Assembly: GCA_919902515.1 (NCBI GenBank)
Contig: CAKKRD010000003.1
Location: forward strand, 1-64,000
Length of the DNA: 64,000 nt
Origin: Nitrosomonadaceae bacterium
GTDB lineage: Bacteria; Pseudomonadota; Gammaproteobacteria; Burkholderiales; Nitrosomonadaceae
Direction: 5' to 3'
The translations under genes were made by a program, and so were the position numbers. How positions within the stretch are numbered: the first letter of the stretch is position 1; each line of letters opens with the position of its first letter. Positions 45,718 to 54,895 of this stretch are shown here, one piece after another. The notes under the pieces were generated by a model. The model did not search any database. It was not told the origin of the DNA and saw nothing but the letters and a program-made list of their open reading frames with translations.

Positions 45718-45742
45718 GCCCCTCCATGTGAGGGGCTTTTTT
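45718..45742 (+). terminator. Rho-independent terminator, bidirectional
   Basis: GCCCCTC (45718-45724) pairs with GAGGGGC (45730-45736) around a CATGT loop, with six T after it and five A before it. It ends the pilA transcript and, read on the other strand, could also stop transcription from the convergent ATPase gene. Confidence 0.93.
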
Positions 45743-45845
45743 ATTGGGTACGCCCGCTGGGGCACGGTTATCGCAGCAAGGCTAAATGCGGTGTTTTTTT
45801 GGCAAAGCCAAAATCCGGCGCAATGTGCCCTTTTTTGTCACATTG

Positions 45846-45887
45846 CCCACTTCCCACTTCCCACTTCCCACTTCCCACTTCCCACTT
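45846..45887. repeat. Heptanucleotide tandem repeat (CCCACTT)6
   Basis: Six perfect tandem copies of CCCACTT, followed by degenerate CACTACT and CCACTTT units to about 45920. It lies between the pilA terminator and the end of the convergent ATPase gene, outside both coding regions. Repeat number is likely to vary between strains by slippage. Confidence 0.95.
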
Positions 45888-45920
45888 ACCACTCACTACT
45901 CACTACTTTCCACTTTCCAG

Positions 45921-48302
45921 CTACTTAATACACACCGTCCTTACCTGGTGCATGTCGGTAATGCCCTGCAATACTTTCTCTATGCCGTCCTGCTTCAGGG
46001 TGCGCATGCCGTCGCCCAGCGCAGTGACCAGCATTTCGGTCACCCGCGCATGATCCTGGATGTTCTTTTTCAGCGCATCGGTGGCGATCAATAGTTCATG
46101 TAAACCAACCCGGCCCTTGTAGCCGCTGCCGTTACAGGCATCGCAGCCGACCGGTTCATGCAGCATAATCTGCCCCTGGTCGTCGCCGTACTGTTTAATC
46201 CAGTCAGCCTGGATGGCCTGGTAAGCCGCAGCGGGATCGGTCTTGAAGCGCTCGATGTTTTTCAACTCGCCGCAATACTCCGCCAGCAGGGCCTGGAGCT
46301 CTTCCTGCCCGGCGGCGTGTGCTTTTTTGCAACTGCACAGACGCTTGGCCAGGCGCTGCGCCAGCACTCCCAGTAACGCATCGGAGAAGGTGAATGGATC
46401 CATGCCCATGTCCAGCAGACGGATGATGGATTCCGTGGCGCTGTTGGTATGCAGGGTGGCGAATACCAGGTGACCGGTGAGCGAAGCTTCGATGCCGAGA
46501 CTGGTGGTTTCTTTGTCGCGCATCTCACCCACCATGATGATATCGGGGTCGGCCCGCAGAAACGACCGCATCACCACTGGGAAAGTCAGCCCCGCTTTGA
46601 TGTTCATCTGCACCTGGCGCAGGCCTTTTTGCGTGATTTCGACCGGGTCTTCGGCGGTCCAGATTTTGGTTTCCTTGGTGTTGAGAGACTTCAGGATAGA
46701 ATGCAGCGTGGTAGTTTTCCCGGAGCCGGTCGGACCGCAGACGAAGAACAGGCCGTAGGGCTGGCTGATTACCTTCTTGAGTTCTTTCAGGTTGTGCGCA
46801 GTAAAACCCATTTTGTCGAGCGGAAGCGCTTCCCCCGCCGTCAGAATACGCATCACCACATCCTCCATTCCGCCCGCAGAGGGAATGGTGGCAACCCGCA
46901 ATTCGATATCCAGCGGGCCGAATTTCTTGAATTTGATCTTGCCGTCCTGGGGTCTGCGCTTTTCGGAAATATCCAGATCACACATTATCTTGAGGCGCGT
47001 CACCAGCGGATTGCGGTAGCCCGCCGGTATCTGGATGTAGGGTACCAGCGTGCCGTCCATGCGGAAGCGGATTTCGGTTTTGGCATTGCCCGGATAGGGT
47101 TCGACATGAATGTCGGAAGCCCCCATGTTATAAGCATCAACAATAATCTTGTTGACCAGTTTCACCAATTCGTTGTCGGATACGGAAGAGACATCTTCAG
47201 TTACCGCCTCGATTTCGTCGGTATTATCCAGAGTGGAAAGCATCTCGCCTATGCTGCCGGCGTTTGCCTCTCCCAGGCCAGCGTCGCCATAAAACAAATC
47301 CAGGGTCGCTTTGAATTCGCGGCCGGAGCAGACTTTGTAGATGATTCTATGTTTGGGGAAAACATTATCGACGATGTGCAATGCCTTGATTTTATCGGGG
47401 TCTGGTGTCAGCACCACCAGTCCGTCTTTGGTTTCGTCTATCGGCAACCAGAGATTTTTTTCGACATAATCGCGTTTCAGGTTTTTGAGGAGTTTCACCG
47501 GCCTGATCCGGTCAGCCTTGAAAGGCTCATACCCCACCCCGAAAAACAGGGACAACGATTTGCCCAGAGACGGTGGCTTGATCTGAAACTCCTCGATCAG
47601 CAGCGCTTCCAGATCGTGCCCCTTTTTGCGCGCAGAACGCGCAGCCAAATCCAGCTCTTCCGCCGAAATAACCCCTTCGGCGACCAGGTCGTCATATTTG
47701 GACTTGCTTGGTTGCCGCGGTTTCTGGTGCTGCTTGAAAGCAACGGTCAGTATTTGGCAAAGCTCGCTCACCCCGTCTACCGTCATCTGCGGGAAGGGCT
47801 TGCCAGTGCTGCAATTGATGATTTGCACCACGCCCATCAGTTCGTTGTTGCCAGCATCCAGTATCGGCGCCACCAGCATCTGCTTGGTGCGATACCCGGT
47901 GCGCTTGTCCACTTCGCGTGAAAAACGCAATTTTGGACTCAGTGCTTTCAGTTCATTTTCGTCATAAACGTCCTTGATGTTGACGATTTTCTTGCTGAGA
48001 CTGACGAAGCCGACGATGTCCTGACCCTCGATGGGAACTCTCAATTCCCTGGATGAATTGGGCCCGGTTCTCACCTTGGAAGCAATAAAAGTTCTATCCT
48101 CGCCAATCGAATAGATAATCAGGCGGTCTGCATTGAACAGCGAGCAAATGTCCTTGCTCACTTCCAGCATAATCTCGTCGATATTGCTGGCGGCGCGTAT
48201 CCGGTTGGTAACGGCTTGCAGGTTTTTGGAGAAGCTCAGCTTGACGCTGCTGCTATCGACAGGGTTCGCCTGGGCTGGATCCGGTGCAGGAATTGTACTC
48301 AT
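45921..48302 (-). CDS. GspE/PilB-type ATPase with N-terminal GAF domain
   Basis: This 793-residue protein begins with a GAF domain (about residues 25-190, SNIDEIMLEVSKDICSLFNADRLIIY through GVVQIINCS). A MshEN/GspE N-terminal-like region follows (DDLVAEGVISAEEL through PVKLLKNLKRDYVEKNL). The secretion ATPase core has Walker A CGPTGSGKTTTLHSIL, Asp-box TAEDPVEI and Walker B DIIMVGEMRD, plus a zinc-binding tetracysteine set (LCSCKK and CDACNGSGYKGR). Such ATPases drive pilus extension or type II secretion. The added GAF domain suggests control by a small ligand or signal. GGAGGG precedes the ATG. Confidence 0.92.
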   Translation of the reverse strand: MSTIPAPDPAQANPVDSSSVKLSFSKNLQAVTNRIRAASNIDEIMLEVSKDICSLFNADRLIIYSIGEDRTFIASKVRTGPNSSRELRVPIEGQDIVGFVSLSKKIVNIKDVYDENELKALSPKLRFSREVDKRTGYRTKQMLVAPILDAGNNELMGVVQIINCSTGKPFPQMTVDGVSELCQILTVAFKQHQKPRQPSKSKYDDLVAEGVISAEELDLAARSARKKGHDLEALLIEEFQIKPPSLGKSLSLFFGVGYEPFKADRIRPVKLLKNLKRDYVEKNLWLPIDETKDGLVVLTPDPDKIKALHIVDNVFPKHRIIYKVCSGREFKATLDLFYGDAGLGEANAGSIGEMLSTLDNTDEIEAVTEDVSSVSDNELVKLVNKIIVDAYNMGASDIHVEPYPGNAKTEIRFRMDGTLVPYIQIPAGYRNPLVTRLKIMCDLDISEKRRPQDGKIKFKKFGPLDIELRVATIPSAGGMEDVVMRILTAGEALPLDKMGFTAHNLKELKKVISQPYGLFFVCGPTGSGKTTTLHSILKSLNTKETKIWTAEDPVEITQKGLRQVQMNIKAGLTFPVVMRSFLRADPDIIMVGEMRDKETTSLGIEASLTGHLVFATLHTNSATESIIRLLDMGMDPFTFSDALLGVLAQRLAKRLCSCKKAHAAGQEELQALLAEYCGELKNIERFKTDPAAAYQAIQADWIKQYGDDQGQIMLHEPVGCDACNGSGYKGRVGLHELLIATDALKKNIQDHARVTEMLVTALGDGMRTLKQDGIEKVLQGITDMHQVRTVCIK

Positions 48303-48341
48303 GGCATCCCTCCTTTCAAATTGGCAGCATGCGAATAGGTT

Positions 48342-48767
48342 TTATTTTACCAGCAGGACCGGTACGATCGAAAGCTGCATCACCTTGCTGGCGACAGAGC
48401 CCAGCAACAAGCCTTTCACCGCCCCCAGTCCGCGCGGTCCAATGACGATCTGGCTGCACTGTTTTTCGGCGGCGTAGCGCACGATCATTTCCGCCGGATC
48501 GCCCACAACGATGTGAAACTGGCAGGCAATGCCCGCCAGTTCGAGCAGATCGCGCGCAGCCTGCAAGCCTTTTAGCCCTTCTTCCTGATGGTATTGTGCG
48601 ATGTTTTCCTTGCCGATGAACATGCAGATCTCGCCATGTAACGGCAGTTGAATATTGAGCAAATGAATTTCTGGTGTTTCCCTGTACCAGCCGAGCAGTT
48701 TGATGAAATCCACGACCGCCTTGTTGGAAGTGTCGGAACCATCCACCGGCAACAGAATTTTTAGCAT
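48342..48767 (-). CDS. Universal stress protein (UspA family)
   Basis: This 141-residue single-domain Usp opens LKILLPVDGSDTSNKAVVDF and ends with the ATP-binding loop IVIGPRGLGAVKGLLLGSVASKV, consistent with the G-2X-G-9X-G(S/T) nucleotide-binding type. A GGGAG site precedes the ATG. It lies 18 bp downstream of the terC gene, so the two are probably co-transcribed under stress. Confidence 0.92.
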   Translation of the reverse strand: MLKILLPVDGSDTSNKAVVDFIKLLGWYRETPEIHLLNIQLPLHGEICMFIGKENIAQYHQEEGLKGLQAARDLLELAGIACQFHIVVGDPAEMIVRYAAEKQCSQIVIGPRGLGAVKGLLLGSVASKVMQLSIVPVLLVK

Positions 48768-48785
48768 GATTTCTCCCTGTTATGA

Positions 48786-49529
48786 CTATGGTTGCGGCGG
48801 ACGTTGCTCCTTCTCCGCCAGATCAATTATTGGCACAGCTTTTGCCGCCATCCGTGCTGATGCTTGGGCAGCCAGCCACTTACCGAGCATGACGACCAGC
48901 AACGCACCAGCTGCCGGGGCAACCCACTGCAGCAACGGCATGCTGCTCCTGACCCATTCCTTGGTGACGGCATCGGTTACCGTCATATCGCCTGCGATCC
49001 AGCCGAGCAGTCCGGCACCGATGACGATGGTCATGGGAAAACGATCCATCAGCTTCATCACCAGCTTGCTGCCCCACACGATGATGGGTACGCTCACCAA
49101 TAAGCCGAAAATAACCAGGCCGATACTGTCCTTGGCGGCACCCGCAATGGCAATGACGTTGTCCAGACTCATCACCGCATCGGCGATGATGATGGTTTTG
49201 ATCGCGCCCAATAGCGTGGTACTGGCGTCGATCTCATGTCCGCCATCTTCAGGTTCAGGTTGAAGCAGCTTGACCCCGATCCATAGCAACAACAACGCGC
49301 CGACAATTTTCAGAAAAGGAATCGCCAGCAGCGTGAGGGCGAAAAAAATCAGTACCACGCGCAGGCCGATGGCGCCGAACACGCCCCAGAAAATCGCCTG
49401 GTTGCGCTGCTTTTCCGGCAAGCGGCGGCTGGCAAGCGCAATCACGACCGCATTGTCGCCGCCCAGCACAATATCAATCGCGATGATTTGCACTACTGCG
49501 ACCCAGAATTCCGGGCTGGCAATATCCAT
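48786..49529 (-). CDS. TerC family integral membrane protein
   Basis: This 247-residue protein has seven predicted membrane segments and the TerC signature: IDIVLGGDNAVVIALASRRLP near the start, and DAVMSLDNVIAIAGAAKDS with conserved Asp and Asn residues. TerC-like proteins act in metal (notably Mn2+) export and in metalation of secreted enzymes; early members were named for tellurium resistance. No other ter genes are present, so tellurite resistance is not implied. Confidence 0.91.
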   Translation of the reverse strand: MDIASPEFWVAVVQIIAIDIVLGGDNAVVIALASRRLPEKQRNQAIFWGVFGAIGLRVVLIFFALTLLAIPFLKIVGALLLLWIGVKLLQPEPEDGGHEIDASTTLLGAIKTIIIADAVMSLDNVIAIAGAAKDSIGLVIFGLLVSVPIIVWGSKLVMKLMDRFPMTIVIGAGLLGWIAGDMTVTDAVTKEWVRSSMPLLQWVAPAAGALLVVMLGKWLAAQASARMAAKAVPIIDLAEKEQRPPQP

Positions 49530-49629
49530 ACAATAGTCTCTGAAGGTGAAGCAATCGGGTGGAGTGCGGCCATGCCGTCCGGATTTATCCGTGACGGAAT
49601 TTCTGCCGCAGGATTATATCAGCGCTGGT

Positions 49630-50793
49630 TCAGTCTGTTGCGTCAACCCCGAGGAACTGCAATATTTCCGTAGCGTGCGGCATTGTATCCTGGTAACCCA
49701 GTTCGATCAGCGCCCGGCAAAAGGACTCCTCAAACAGTACATAACTCAATAGCGCGGAACCATCGCGGCCCATCGCGCCAATAGCACGGTAAAAAAGACG
49801 TATGGTGCGCGGCAGAGTATGGGCATGCTGTTCTGCGATCCTGTTGATTTCCACACTGGGGGAAATTACCATCGACTCCACCCGACGCAGAGGAATGTTG
49901 TTACTCTCCAGCCGCTCTTTCGGAATCAGCTGGATGGTATTGTTGATACGTTGCAGACGTTCCAGATCCACGTCAAGACTGTCGAGAAAAATACTGCTCA
50001 TGACGTGGCCCGCAATCTGTGCTGGCGGTGGATAGCTTTCCACTTTTACGCGATCGGGCAGCGCCTCGTCTGCCTTGCGTACTCCTATCACCAGCACCCG
50101 TTCCGCGCCTAGATGCAGTGCCGGACTAATGGGTGCGAGCTGACGCATGGAGCCGTCACCAAAATATTCACGATGTAATTTTATTGCTGGAAAAAGAAAC
50201 GGGATGGCGGAAGATGCCATCAGGTGTTCGACACCAATACGTGAGGCAATACCGACACGGCGCACCCGCTTCCAGGGAACTATGCTCTCTGCACCTTGAT
50301 AAAACGTGACCGATTGGCTGGAGGTATAGCCCCATGCGGTAATGCCCAAGGCATGCAAGGCGCCTGTCTGGATATTCTTCTGGATCGCGCGCAGCGGCAT
50401 GCTACGCTCCAGCAGTTGAGCAAACGGTGAATTGTCCAGCATGGAAACTGCATTATGCTTGCCTAATCCGCCAAACAGCAGTGAAGCCAGCCAGCGTGCG
50501 CTGTTACCAAACACGCCGATGGGGTCGGAGCGATAAACCTGGTTGACATGGGAATTCTCCCACACTGACACCAGTCGCCCCACTCCTTCATGAAAGTTCC
50601 TGGCCGAGACTGCGAGGCCCGCAGCATTAATTGCACCGGCGGAGGTGCCGCAAATGACGGGGAACGGATTACGCGTACCTTCCGGCAGCATCGCGGCGAT
50701 TGCCTGCAATACTCCAACCTGATAGGCGGCGCGAGCACCGCCCCCGGTCAGAACAAGACCGACTCTAGGCGGTGCTGGCAGCACTAAACTCAT
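49630..50793 (-). CDS. Patatin-like phospholipase
   Basis: This 387-residue protein has the patatin fold with the oxyanion hole LTGGGARAAYQVGVLQ near residue 13 and the nucleophile Ser in VICGTSAGAINAAG. The catalytic dyad Asp is likely in YFGDGSMRQLAPISP. It lacks a signal peptide and is probably a cytoplasmic or membrane-associated lipid hydrolase. Its start overlaps the stop of an 84-residue upstream gene by four bases, so the two are translationally coupled. Confidence 0.92.
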   Translation of the reverse strand: MSLVLPAPPRVGLVLTGGGARAAYQVGVLQAIAAMLPEGTRNPFPVICGTSAGAINAAGLAVSARNFHEGVGRLVSVWENSHVNQVYRSDPIGVFGNSARWLASLLFGGLGKHNAVSMLDNSPFAQLLERSMPLRAIQKNIQTGALHALGITAWGYTSSQSVTFYQGAESIVPWKRVRRVGIASRIGVEHLMASSAIPFLFPAIKLHREYFGDGSMRQLAPISPALHLGAERVLVIGVRKADEALPDRVKVESYPPPAQIAGHVMSSIFLDSLDVDLERLQRINNTIQLIPKERLESNNIPLRRVESMVISPSVEINRIAEQHAHTLPRTIRLFYRAIGAMGRDGSALLSYVLFEESFCRALIELGYQDTMPHATEILQFLGVDATD

Positions 50794-51044
50794 TCACTGG
50801 CGGTTAACTCTGCCCTCACCTTGTCCAGCGCATCGCGCAAGGTATCTTCGGACAGGTCATTCAAACAGTTGGACAGCATCTCCGCCGCTTCATAGGCGTC
50901 CTCTGGCAGAGTGCCACTGTCCAGATTGGCGATAAATACGGCTGCTGCACCGGTAGTCTTGAGCAGACTCTGACGTTCTTTCATCAGCATCTCAATTTCG
51001 GTGCGTAACATGGAAATCTCCTGTTCTTTCAGCGTGTGGGGCAT
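50790..51044 (-). CDS. Small acidic helical protein coupled to the patatin-like lipase
   Basis: This 84-residue protein is acidic. An N-terminal predicted helix (EQEISMLRTEIEMLMKERQSLLKTT) likely forms a coiled coil, followed by an Ala-rich segment and an acidic helical C-terminus (LSNCLNDLSEDTLRDALDKVRA). GAGG precedes the ATG. The stop overlaps the patatin start as ATGA. A later ATG at 51011 with its own GGAG is possible. The pairing suggests a partner or regulator of the lipase, but no family is known to me. Confidence 0.75.
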   Translation of the reverse strand: MPHTLKEQEISMLRTEIEMLMKERQSLLKTTGAAAVFIANLDSGTLPEDAYEAAEMLSNCLNDLSEDTLRDALDKVRAELTASE

Positions 51045-51188
51045 GAGTCTGTCCTCGTTATGCTAGTGTATAGTGTGCAATATACCAGAATCAATGTGTA
51101 CACAAAGTACGAACTCGAGCCTGTTTGCCATCCTTTTCATCGTTCCGGCAACGGGTAAACTGCAAGTGTATAAGGGCCCGAGGTAGTC

Positions 51189-52151
51189 ATGAACGATAAT
51201 CTGCGTACTGAGCTATTCCCGGCAATCGAGCCTTATGCCAGCGGCCTGTTACCGCTGGATGACCTGCACACGATGTACTGGGAGCAGTCGGGCAACGCTG
51301 ATGGTGTGCCAGTGGTGTTTCTCCATGGCGGGCCGGGCGCTGGGTCGTCACCTGCCCATCGCCGGTTTTTCGACCCGGCTTATTACCGCATCGTGATATT
51401 CGATCAGCGCGGTGCGGGCCGTTCCACTCCATTGGGAGAAACGCGTGACAACACCACGCCGCATCTCATCAGCGATATCGAAACCTTGCGGCAATATCTC
51501 GGCATTGCAGAATGGCTGATATTTGGCGGCTCGTGGGGCAGTACGTTGGCGCTGGCCTATGGCGAGGCTCATCCGCAACGCTGTCTGGGCTTTATCCTGC
51601 GCGGAATTTTTCTTTGCCGCAAAAGTGAGATCGACTGGTTTCTCTACGGCCTGAAAAATATTTTTCCAGAAGCCTGGCATATTTTTGTTGCGCCACTGTC
51701 ACCAGCAGAACGCAGCGATATCCTCACCGCTTATCGCCAGCGCCTGATGCATCCGGATCCCGCAGTGCACATGCCCGCCGCGCGTGCCTGGAGCATCTAC
51801 GAGGGTTCGTGCTCGACATTATTGCCCAGTCCTGAAACGGTCGGCTACTTTTCCGGCGATACCGTTGCTCTGGGGCTTGCCCGCATGGAGGCGCACTACT
51901 TCAGTCACGATATATTTCTGCCGGAAAATTCGCTGCTGGATAACATAGGCAAGCTCCGTTCAATTCCCGCCATCATTGTGCAAGGCCGTTATGACGCGGT
52001 CTGTCCCATCGTCAGCGCCGATGATCTGCATCGTGTATGGCCGCAAGCGCGCTACGTGATCGTCAATGATGCGGGTCATTCGGTGTGGGAACCAGGGATC
52101 CGGGCAGAGCTAGTGAAGGCGCTGGAGAGGTTCAAAAGTGACGGGTTTTAA
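51189..52151 (+). CDS. pip: Prolyl aminopeptidase
   Basis: This 320-residue alpha/beta-hydrolase removes N-terminal proline from peptides. VVFLHGGPGAGSSPAHRRFF is the HGGPG oxyanion motif, IFDQRGAGRSTP is typical of the S33 family, and GGSWGSTLALAYGEAHP is the nucleophile elbow. Asp and His lie in VQGRYDAVCPI and NDAGHSVWE. GAGGTAGTC precedes the ATG. It converges on fumC with a seven-base gap. Confidence 0.94.
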   Translation: MNDNLRTELFPAIEPYASGLLPLDDLHTMYWEQSGNADGVPVVFLHGGPGAGSSPAHRRFFDPAYYRIVIFDQRGAGRSTPLGETRDNTTPHLISDIETLRQYLGIAEWLIFGGSWGSTLALAYGEAHPQRCLGFILRGIFLCRKSEIDWFLYGLKNIFPEAWHIFVAPLSPAERSDILTAYRQRLMHPDPAVHMPAARAWSIYEGSCSTLLPSPETVGYFSGDTVALGLARMEAHYFSHDIFLPENSLLDNIGKLRSIPAIIVQGRYDAVCPIVSADDLHRVWPQARYVIVNDAGHSVWEPGIRAELVKALERFKSDGF

Positions 52152-52158
52152 TTCTGTC

Positions 52159-53547
52159 CTACCTGTTTCTCACCATATCTTCTGGCCTTACCCACATTTC
52201 GAACTGCTCTGCTGTGACATGGCCGGATGCAAGCGCCGCTTCCCTTAGCGTGGCACCTTCGCAGTACGCTTTCTTGGCAATTTCTGCCGCCTTGTCGTAG
52301 CCGATATGGGGATTGAGCGCTGTCACCAGCATCAGCGAGTTGCGCATTAAATCATCAATATGTTCTACATCGGCGGAGATGCCCACTGCGCAGTTATCGT
52401 TGAAACTGATTGCGCCATCCGCAAGCAGGCGCACGCTTTGCAGGAAATTGTGGATGATGAGCGGTTTCATCACATTGAGTTCGAAATTACCCAGCGCCCC
52501 ACCCATGTTGATCGCCACATCGTTGCCCATCACCTGGCAGCAAAGCATGATCATGGCTTCCGACTGGGTCGGATTGACCTTGCCTGGCATGATGGAGCTA
52601 CCTGGCTCGTTTGCCGGAATTCTCAATTCGCCGATACCGCAGCGAGGCCCGGAAGCCAGCCAGCGAATGTCATTGGCAATTTTCATCAAGGATGCTGCCA
52701 GTGTCTTCAGTACACCATGCGCATGAACCAGCGCATCATTTGCAGCCAGTGCCTCGAATTTATTGGGCGCAGTGACAAATGGCAGACCGGTCAACCTTGC
52801 CAATTCTGTTGCTGCACGCGCGGCGAATTCTGGATGGGTATTCAGACCGGTGCCCACGGCAGTACCGCCCAGTGCCAGCTCGCACAGATGTGGGAGCGCT
52901 GCATCCACATGCTCCAGGCCATGATCCAGTTGCGAAACATAACCTGAAAACTCCTGCCCCAAAGTTAGTGGGGTTGCATCCTGCAAGTGGGTGCGGCCGG
53001 TCTTGACGATACCGGCAAACTGTTCAGCCTTGGCGGCAAGGGTCTGGCGCAACGCACGAAGCGCGGGCTTTAATTGATGGTGGATGGCATGTACCGCCGC
53101 CACATGCATTGCTGACGGAAACACATCGTTGGATGACTGCCCCATGTTCACATCATCGTTGGGGTGAATCTTGCGCCCGCCGCCGCGCTCGCCGCCGAGC
53201 AACTCGGAAGCGCGGTTTGCCAGCACCTCGTTCATGTTCATATTGGTCTGGGTGCCAGAGCCAGTCTGCCACACTACCAGAGGAAATTCAGTTTCGTGGC
53301 GACCTTCGATCACTTCATCGGCGGCATGGATGATGGCAGCGACATTAGCCGCATCAAGCAGATGCAGATCATGGTTTACACTCGCAGCCGCACGTTTTAC
53401 CAGGGCAAGTGCGCGCAGTAATGCAAACGGCATGCGCTCGCTGGAAATCTTGAAATTCTGTAAAGAACGTTGCGTCTGTGCGCCCCATAACGCGGTGGCA
53501 GGTACTTGCACCATACCCATGGCGTCTTTCTCTTCACGGTAGCTCAT
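52159..53547 (-). CDS. fumC: Class II fumarate hydratase
   Basis: This 462-residue enzyme interconverts fumarate and malate in the TCA cycle. The fumarase/aspartase signature [13 protein letters not shown], the [14 protein letters not shown] motif and the [20 protein letters not shown] region are intact, with no iron-sulfur cysteines, so it is the oxygen-stable class. GGAG precedes the ATG. No other TCA gene is adjacent. Confidence 0.97.
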   Translation of the reverse strand: MSYREEKDAMGMVQVPATALWGAQTQRSLQNFKISSERMPFALLRALALVKRAAASVNHDLHLLDAANVAAIIHAADEVIEGRHETEFPLVVWQTGSGTQTNMNMNEVLANRASELLGGERGGGRKIHPNDDVNMGQSSNDVFPSAMHVAAVHAIHHQLKPALRALRQTLAAKAEQFAGIVKTGRTHLQDATPLTLGQEFSGYVSQLDHGLEHVDAALPHLCELALGGTAVGTGLNTHPEFAARAATELARLTGLPFVTAPNKFEALAANDALVHAHGVLKTLAASLMKIANDIRWLASGPRCGIGELRIPANEPGSSIMPGKVNPTQSEAMIMLCCQVMGNDVAINMGGALGNFELNVMKPLIIHNFLQSVRLLADGAISFNDNCAVGISADVEHIDDLMRNSLMLVTALNPHIGYDKAAEIAKKAYCEGATLREAALASGHVTAEQFEMWVRPEDMVRNR

Positions 53548-53848
53548 GCAAATCTCCAGCTAAAGAAACAGATGAGACAGCTCATATTCCGGGCTCTCGC
53601 AGGGTCAGAACAAATAGCTAAGCTGCGGACTGGGCTTGGTACTTGGGGATAAGCTGTGGTTATAACGGGCTGCGTCGGTCGTGGGGATTTCGATCAGCAA
53701 TCGACCAGAGCTCATTTTCAGAATCTTCCGGATATTGCTATTGCAGGTATTGCCGGTAGTCTTTGGCTGCGGGTCTATTTCCAGAGCCCTCCGGGAAAGT
53801 ACATCGCATATCGAACAAGCCACACCAGATCAGTAGCTATCTAACTAA
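53548..53848. other. Gene-free stretch
   Basis: This intergenic stretch lies upstream of fumC and downstream of the 94-residue hypothetical gene. It should hold the fumC promoter. Short frames here lack ribosome-binding sites. No repeat or RNA gene was seen. Confidence 0.4.
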
Positions 53849-54127
53849 TCAGTTTTCAAGACGAACCGATTCTTCGCCCGGCTCCCCCGTTTCAGGATCA
53901 ATCCAGCTGGACATACCGATCTCATCTTCCGCCTGTTCCAAGGTTTCTCCCGGTTCATAATCTGATTCAGCGGTGTATTCCATGTCCTGAATCGCTTCAA
54001 GCAGGGTAGAAAAGGGACCGAACACCTTCTCGCTGGCATTCTCATAATGCCAGTAGAAACCATCGGGGCGTTCGATAACGCGCGTATTGTCGTAGTCGTG
54101 CGATGCTTGTGGAATCTTCGTAGTCAT
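53849..54127 (-). CDS. Conserved small acidic protein, unknown function
   Basis: This 92-residue acidic protein has a DYDNTRVIERPDGFYWHYENAS beginning, a central FGPFSTLLEAIQDME and a strongly acidic tail with DPETGEPGEES. It has no signal or membrane segment. The ATG at 54127 is preferred over a GTG two codons upstream because GAGG lies five bases before it. The DGFYWH-FGPF-TLLEAIQD pattern is familiar from short betaproteobacterial hypothetical proteins, but no function is known. Confidence 0.78.
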   Translation of the reverse strand: MTTKIPQASHDYDNTRVIERPDGFYWHYENASEKVFGPFSTLLEAIQDMEYTAESDYEPGETLEQAEDEIGMSSWIDPETGEPGEESVRLEN

Positions 54128-54288
54128 AACCACCTCACTACAATTCTATAGGGTTGAACTAATCTTCATGTTAATCCTGTTCGCCGAGTTTTGCTAGCAT
54201 AGATATTTATCGAGTATGTAATTTTCCGAGAGGGTTTCCAACAACTTGAGATCCCTGTGCTTCTACTGTCCAAATTCTGTATTCTGGT

Positions 54289-54885
54289 TCAGTCCTTAAC
54301 CAACCGGATGCTGCGAAACCACCCCCCTGCCAACACTGGCATATCCGCTTCCAGCTTCAATCCGGGAACGCCTGCCAGCACCTCCTCAAACACCACATCC
54401 AGTCGTGTAACGGTATGTTGTGCCAGCAGATTCAATGTCCGCCTGATCCAGGCGGTTTCGCCCGGTTTGAGAAATTTGTCGAGTATCAATATGCTTCCGC
54501 CCGGCTTTACCACGCGCACAGTTTCCCGCAAACAGGCGAGCGGGTCGGGAACCACTGCGAGAATCAGGTGCAGCACCGCATAGTCGAAGCATTCGCTGGC
54601 AAACGGCAGGGCCATGCTGTTGCCCTGGACGAGACTAAGGCAAAGAGCCCCGCTGCGGGGTTTTGCACGCTTAAGCATGGCAGCGGTAAGATCCAGGCCG
54701 GTATAACGATGACATGGCGGGAGGTGGGGCAGGTCCAACCCGGTACCGATGCCGTTGATGAGAATATTGAGACTGTCTTGCTGTGATAATTGCCGCAGAC
54801 TTGCGGCGCGTACACTCCTGGATGCCGCCGCGATGAAAAGATCATAGAGCGGGGCGATCAGGGTGTAAGTGTGGCGCAAGGACAT
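54289..54885 (-). CDS. Class I SAM-dependent methyltransferase (UbiE-like)
   Basis: This 198-residue protein has the SAM-binding motif ILINGIGTGLDLPHL with a Gly-rich loop, then LDLTAAMLKRAKP, and ASECFDYAVLHLILAVVPDPLACL in the Methyltransferase_11 pattern. RVVKPGGSILILDKF is typical post-motif II. The ATG at 54885 is chosen because the upstream extension overlaps lgt; the gene then starts ten bases after the lgt stop, so the two may be co-transcribed. The substrate is unknown; lipid or quinone methylation is possible. Confidence 0.87.
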   Translation of the reverse strand: MSLRHTYTLIAPLYDLFIAAASRSVRAASLRQLSQQDSLNILINGIGTGLDLPHLPPCHRYTGLDLTAAMLKRAKPRSGALCLSLVQGNSMALPFASECFDYAVLHLILAVVPDPLACLRETVRVVKPGGSILILDKFLKPGETAWIRRTLNLLAQHTVTRLDVVFEEVLAGVPGLKLEADMPVLAGGWFRSIRLVKD

Positions 54886-54895
54886 GAGAATGCCG

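Noticed and set aside
45846-45887. Heptamer array as a CRISPR-like repeat
   Set aside because: Units are seven bases with no spacers, and no cas genes are present; no CRISPR array was seen anywhere in the window.
48786-49529. TerC as evidence of a tellurite-resistance operon
   Set aside because: No terZABDE genes are adjacent and TerC-family proteins have broader metal roles.
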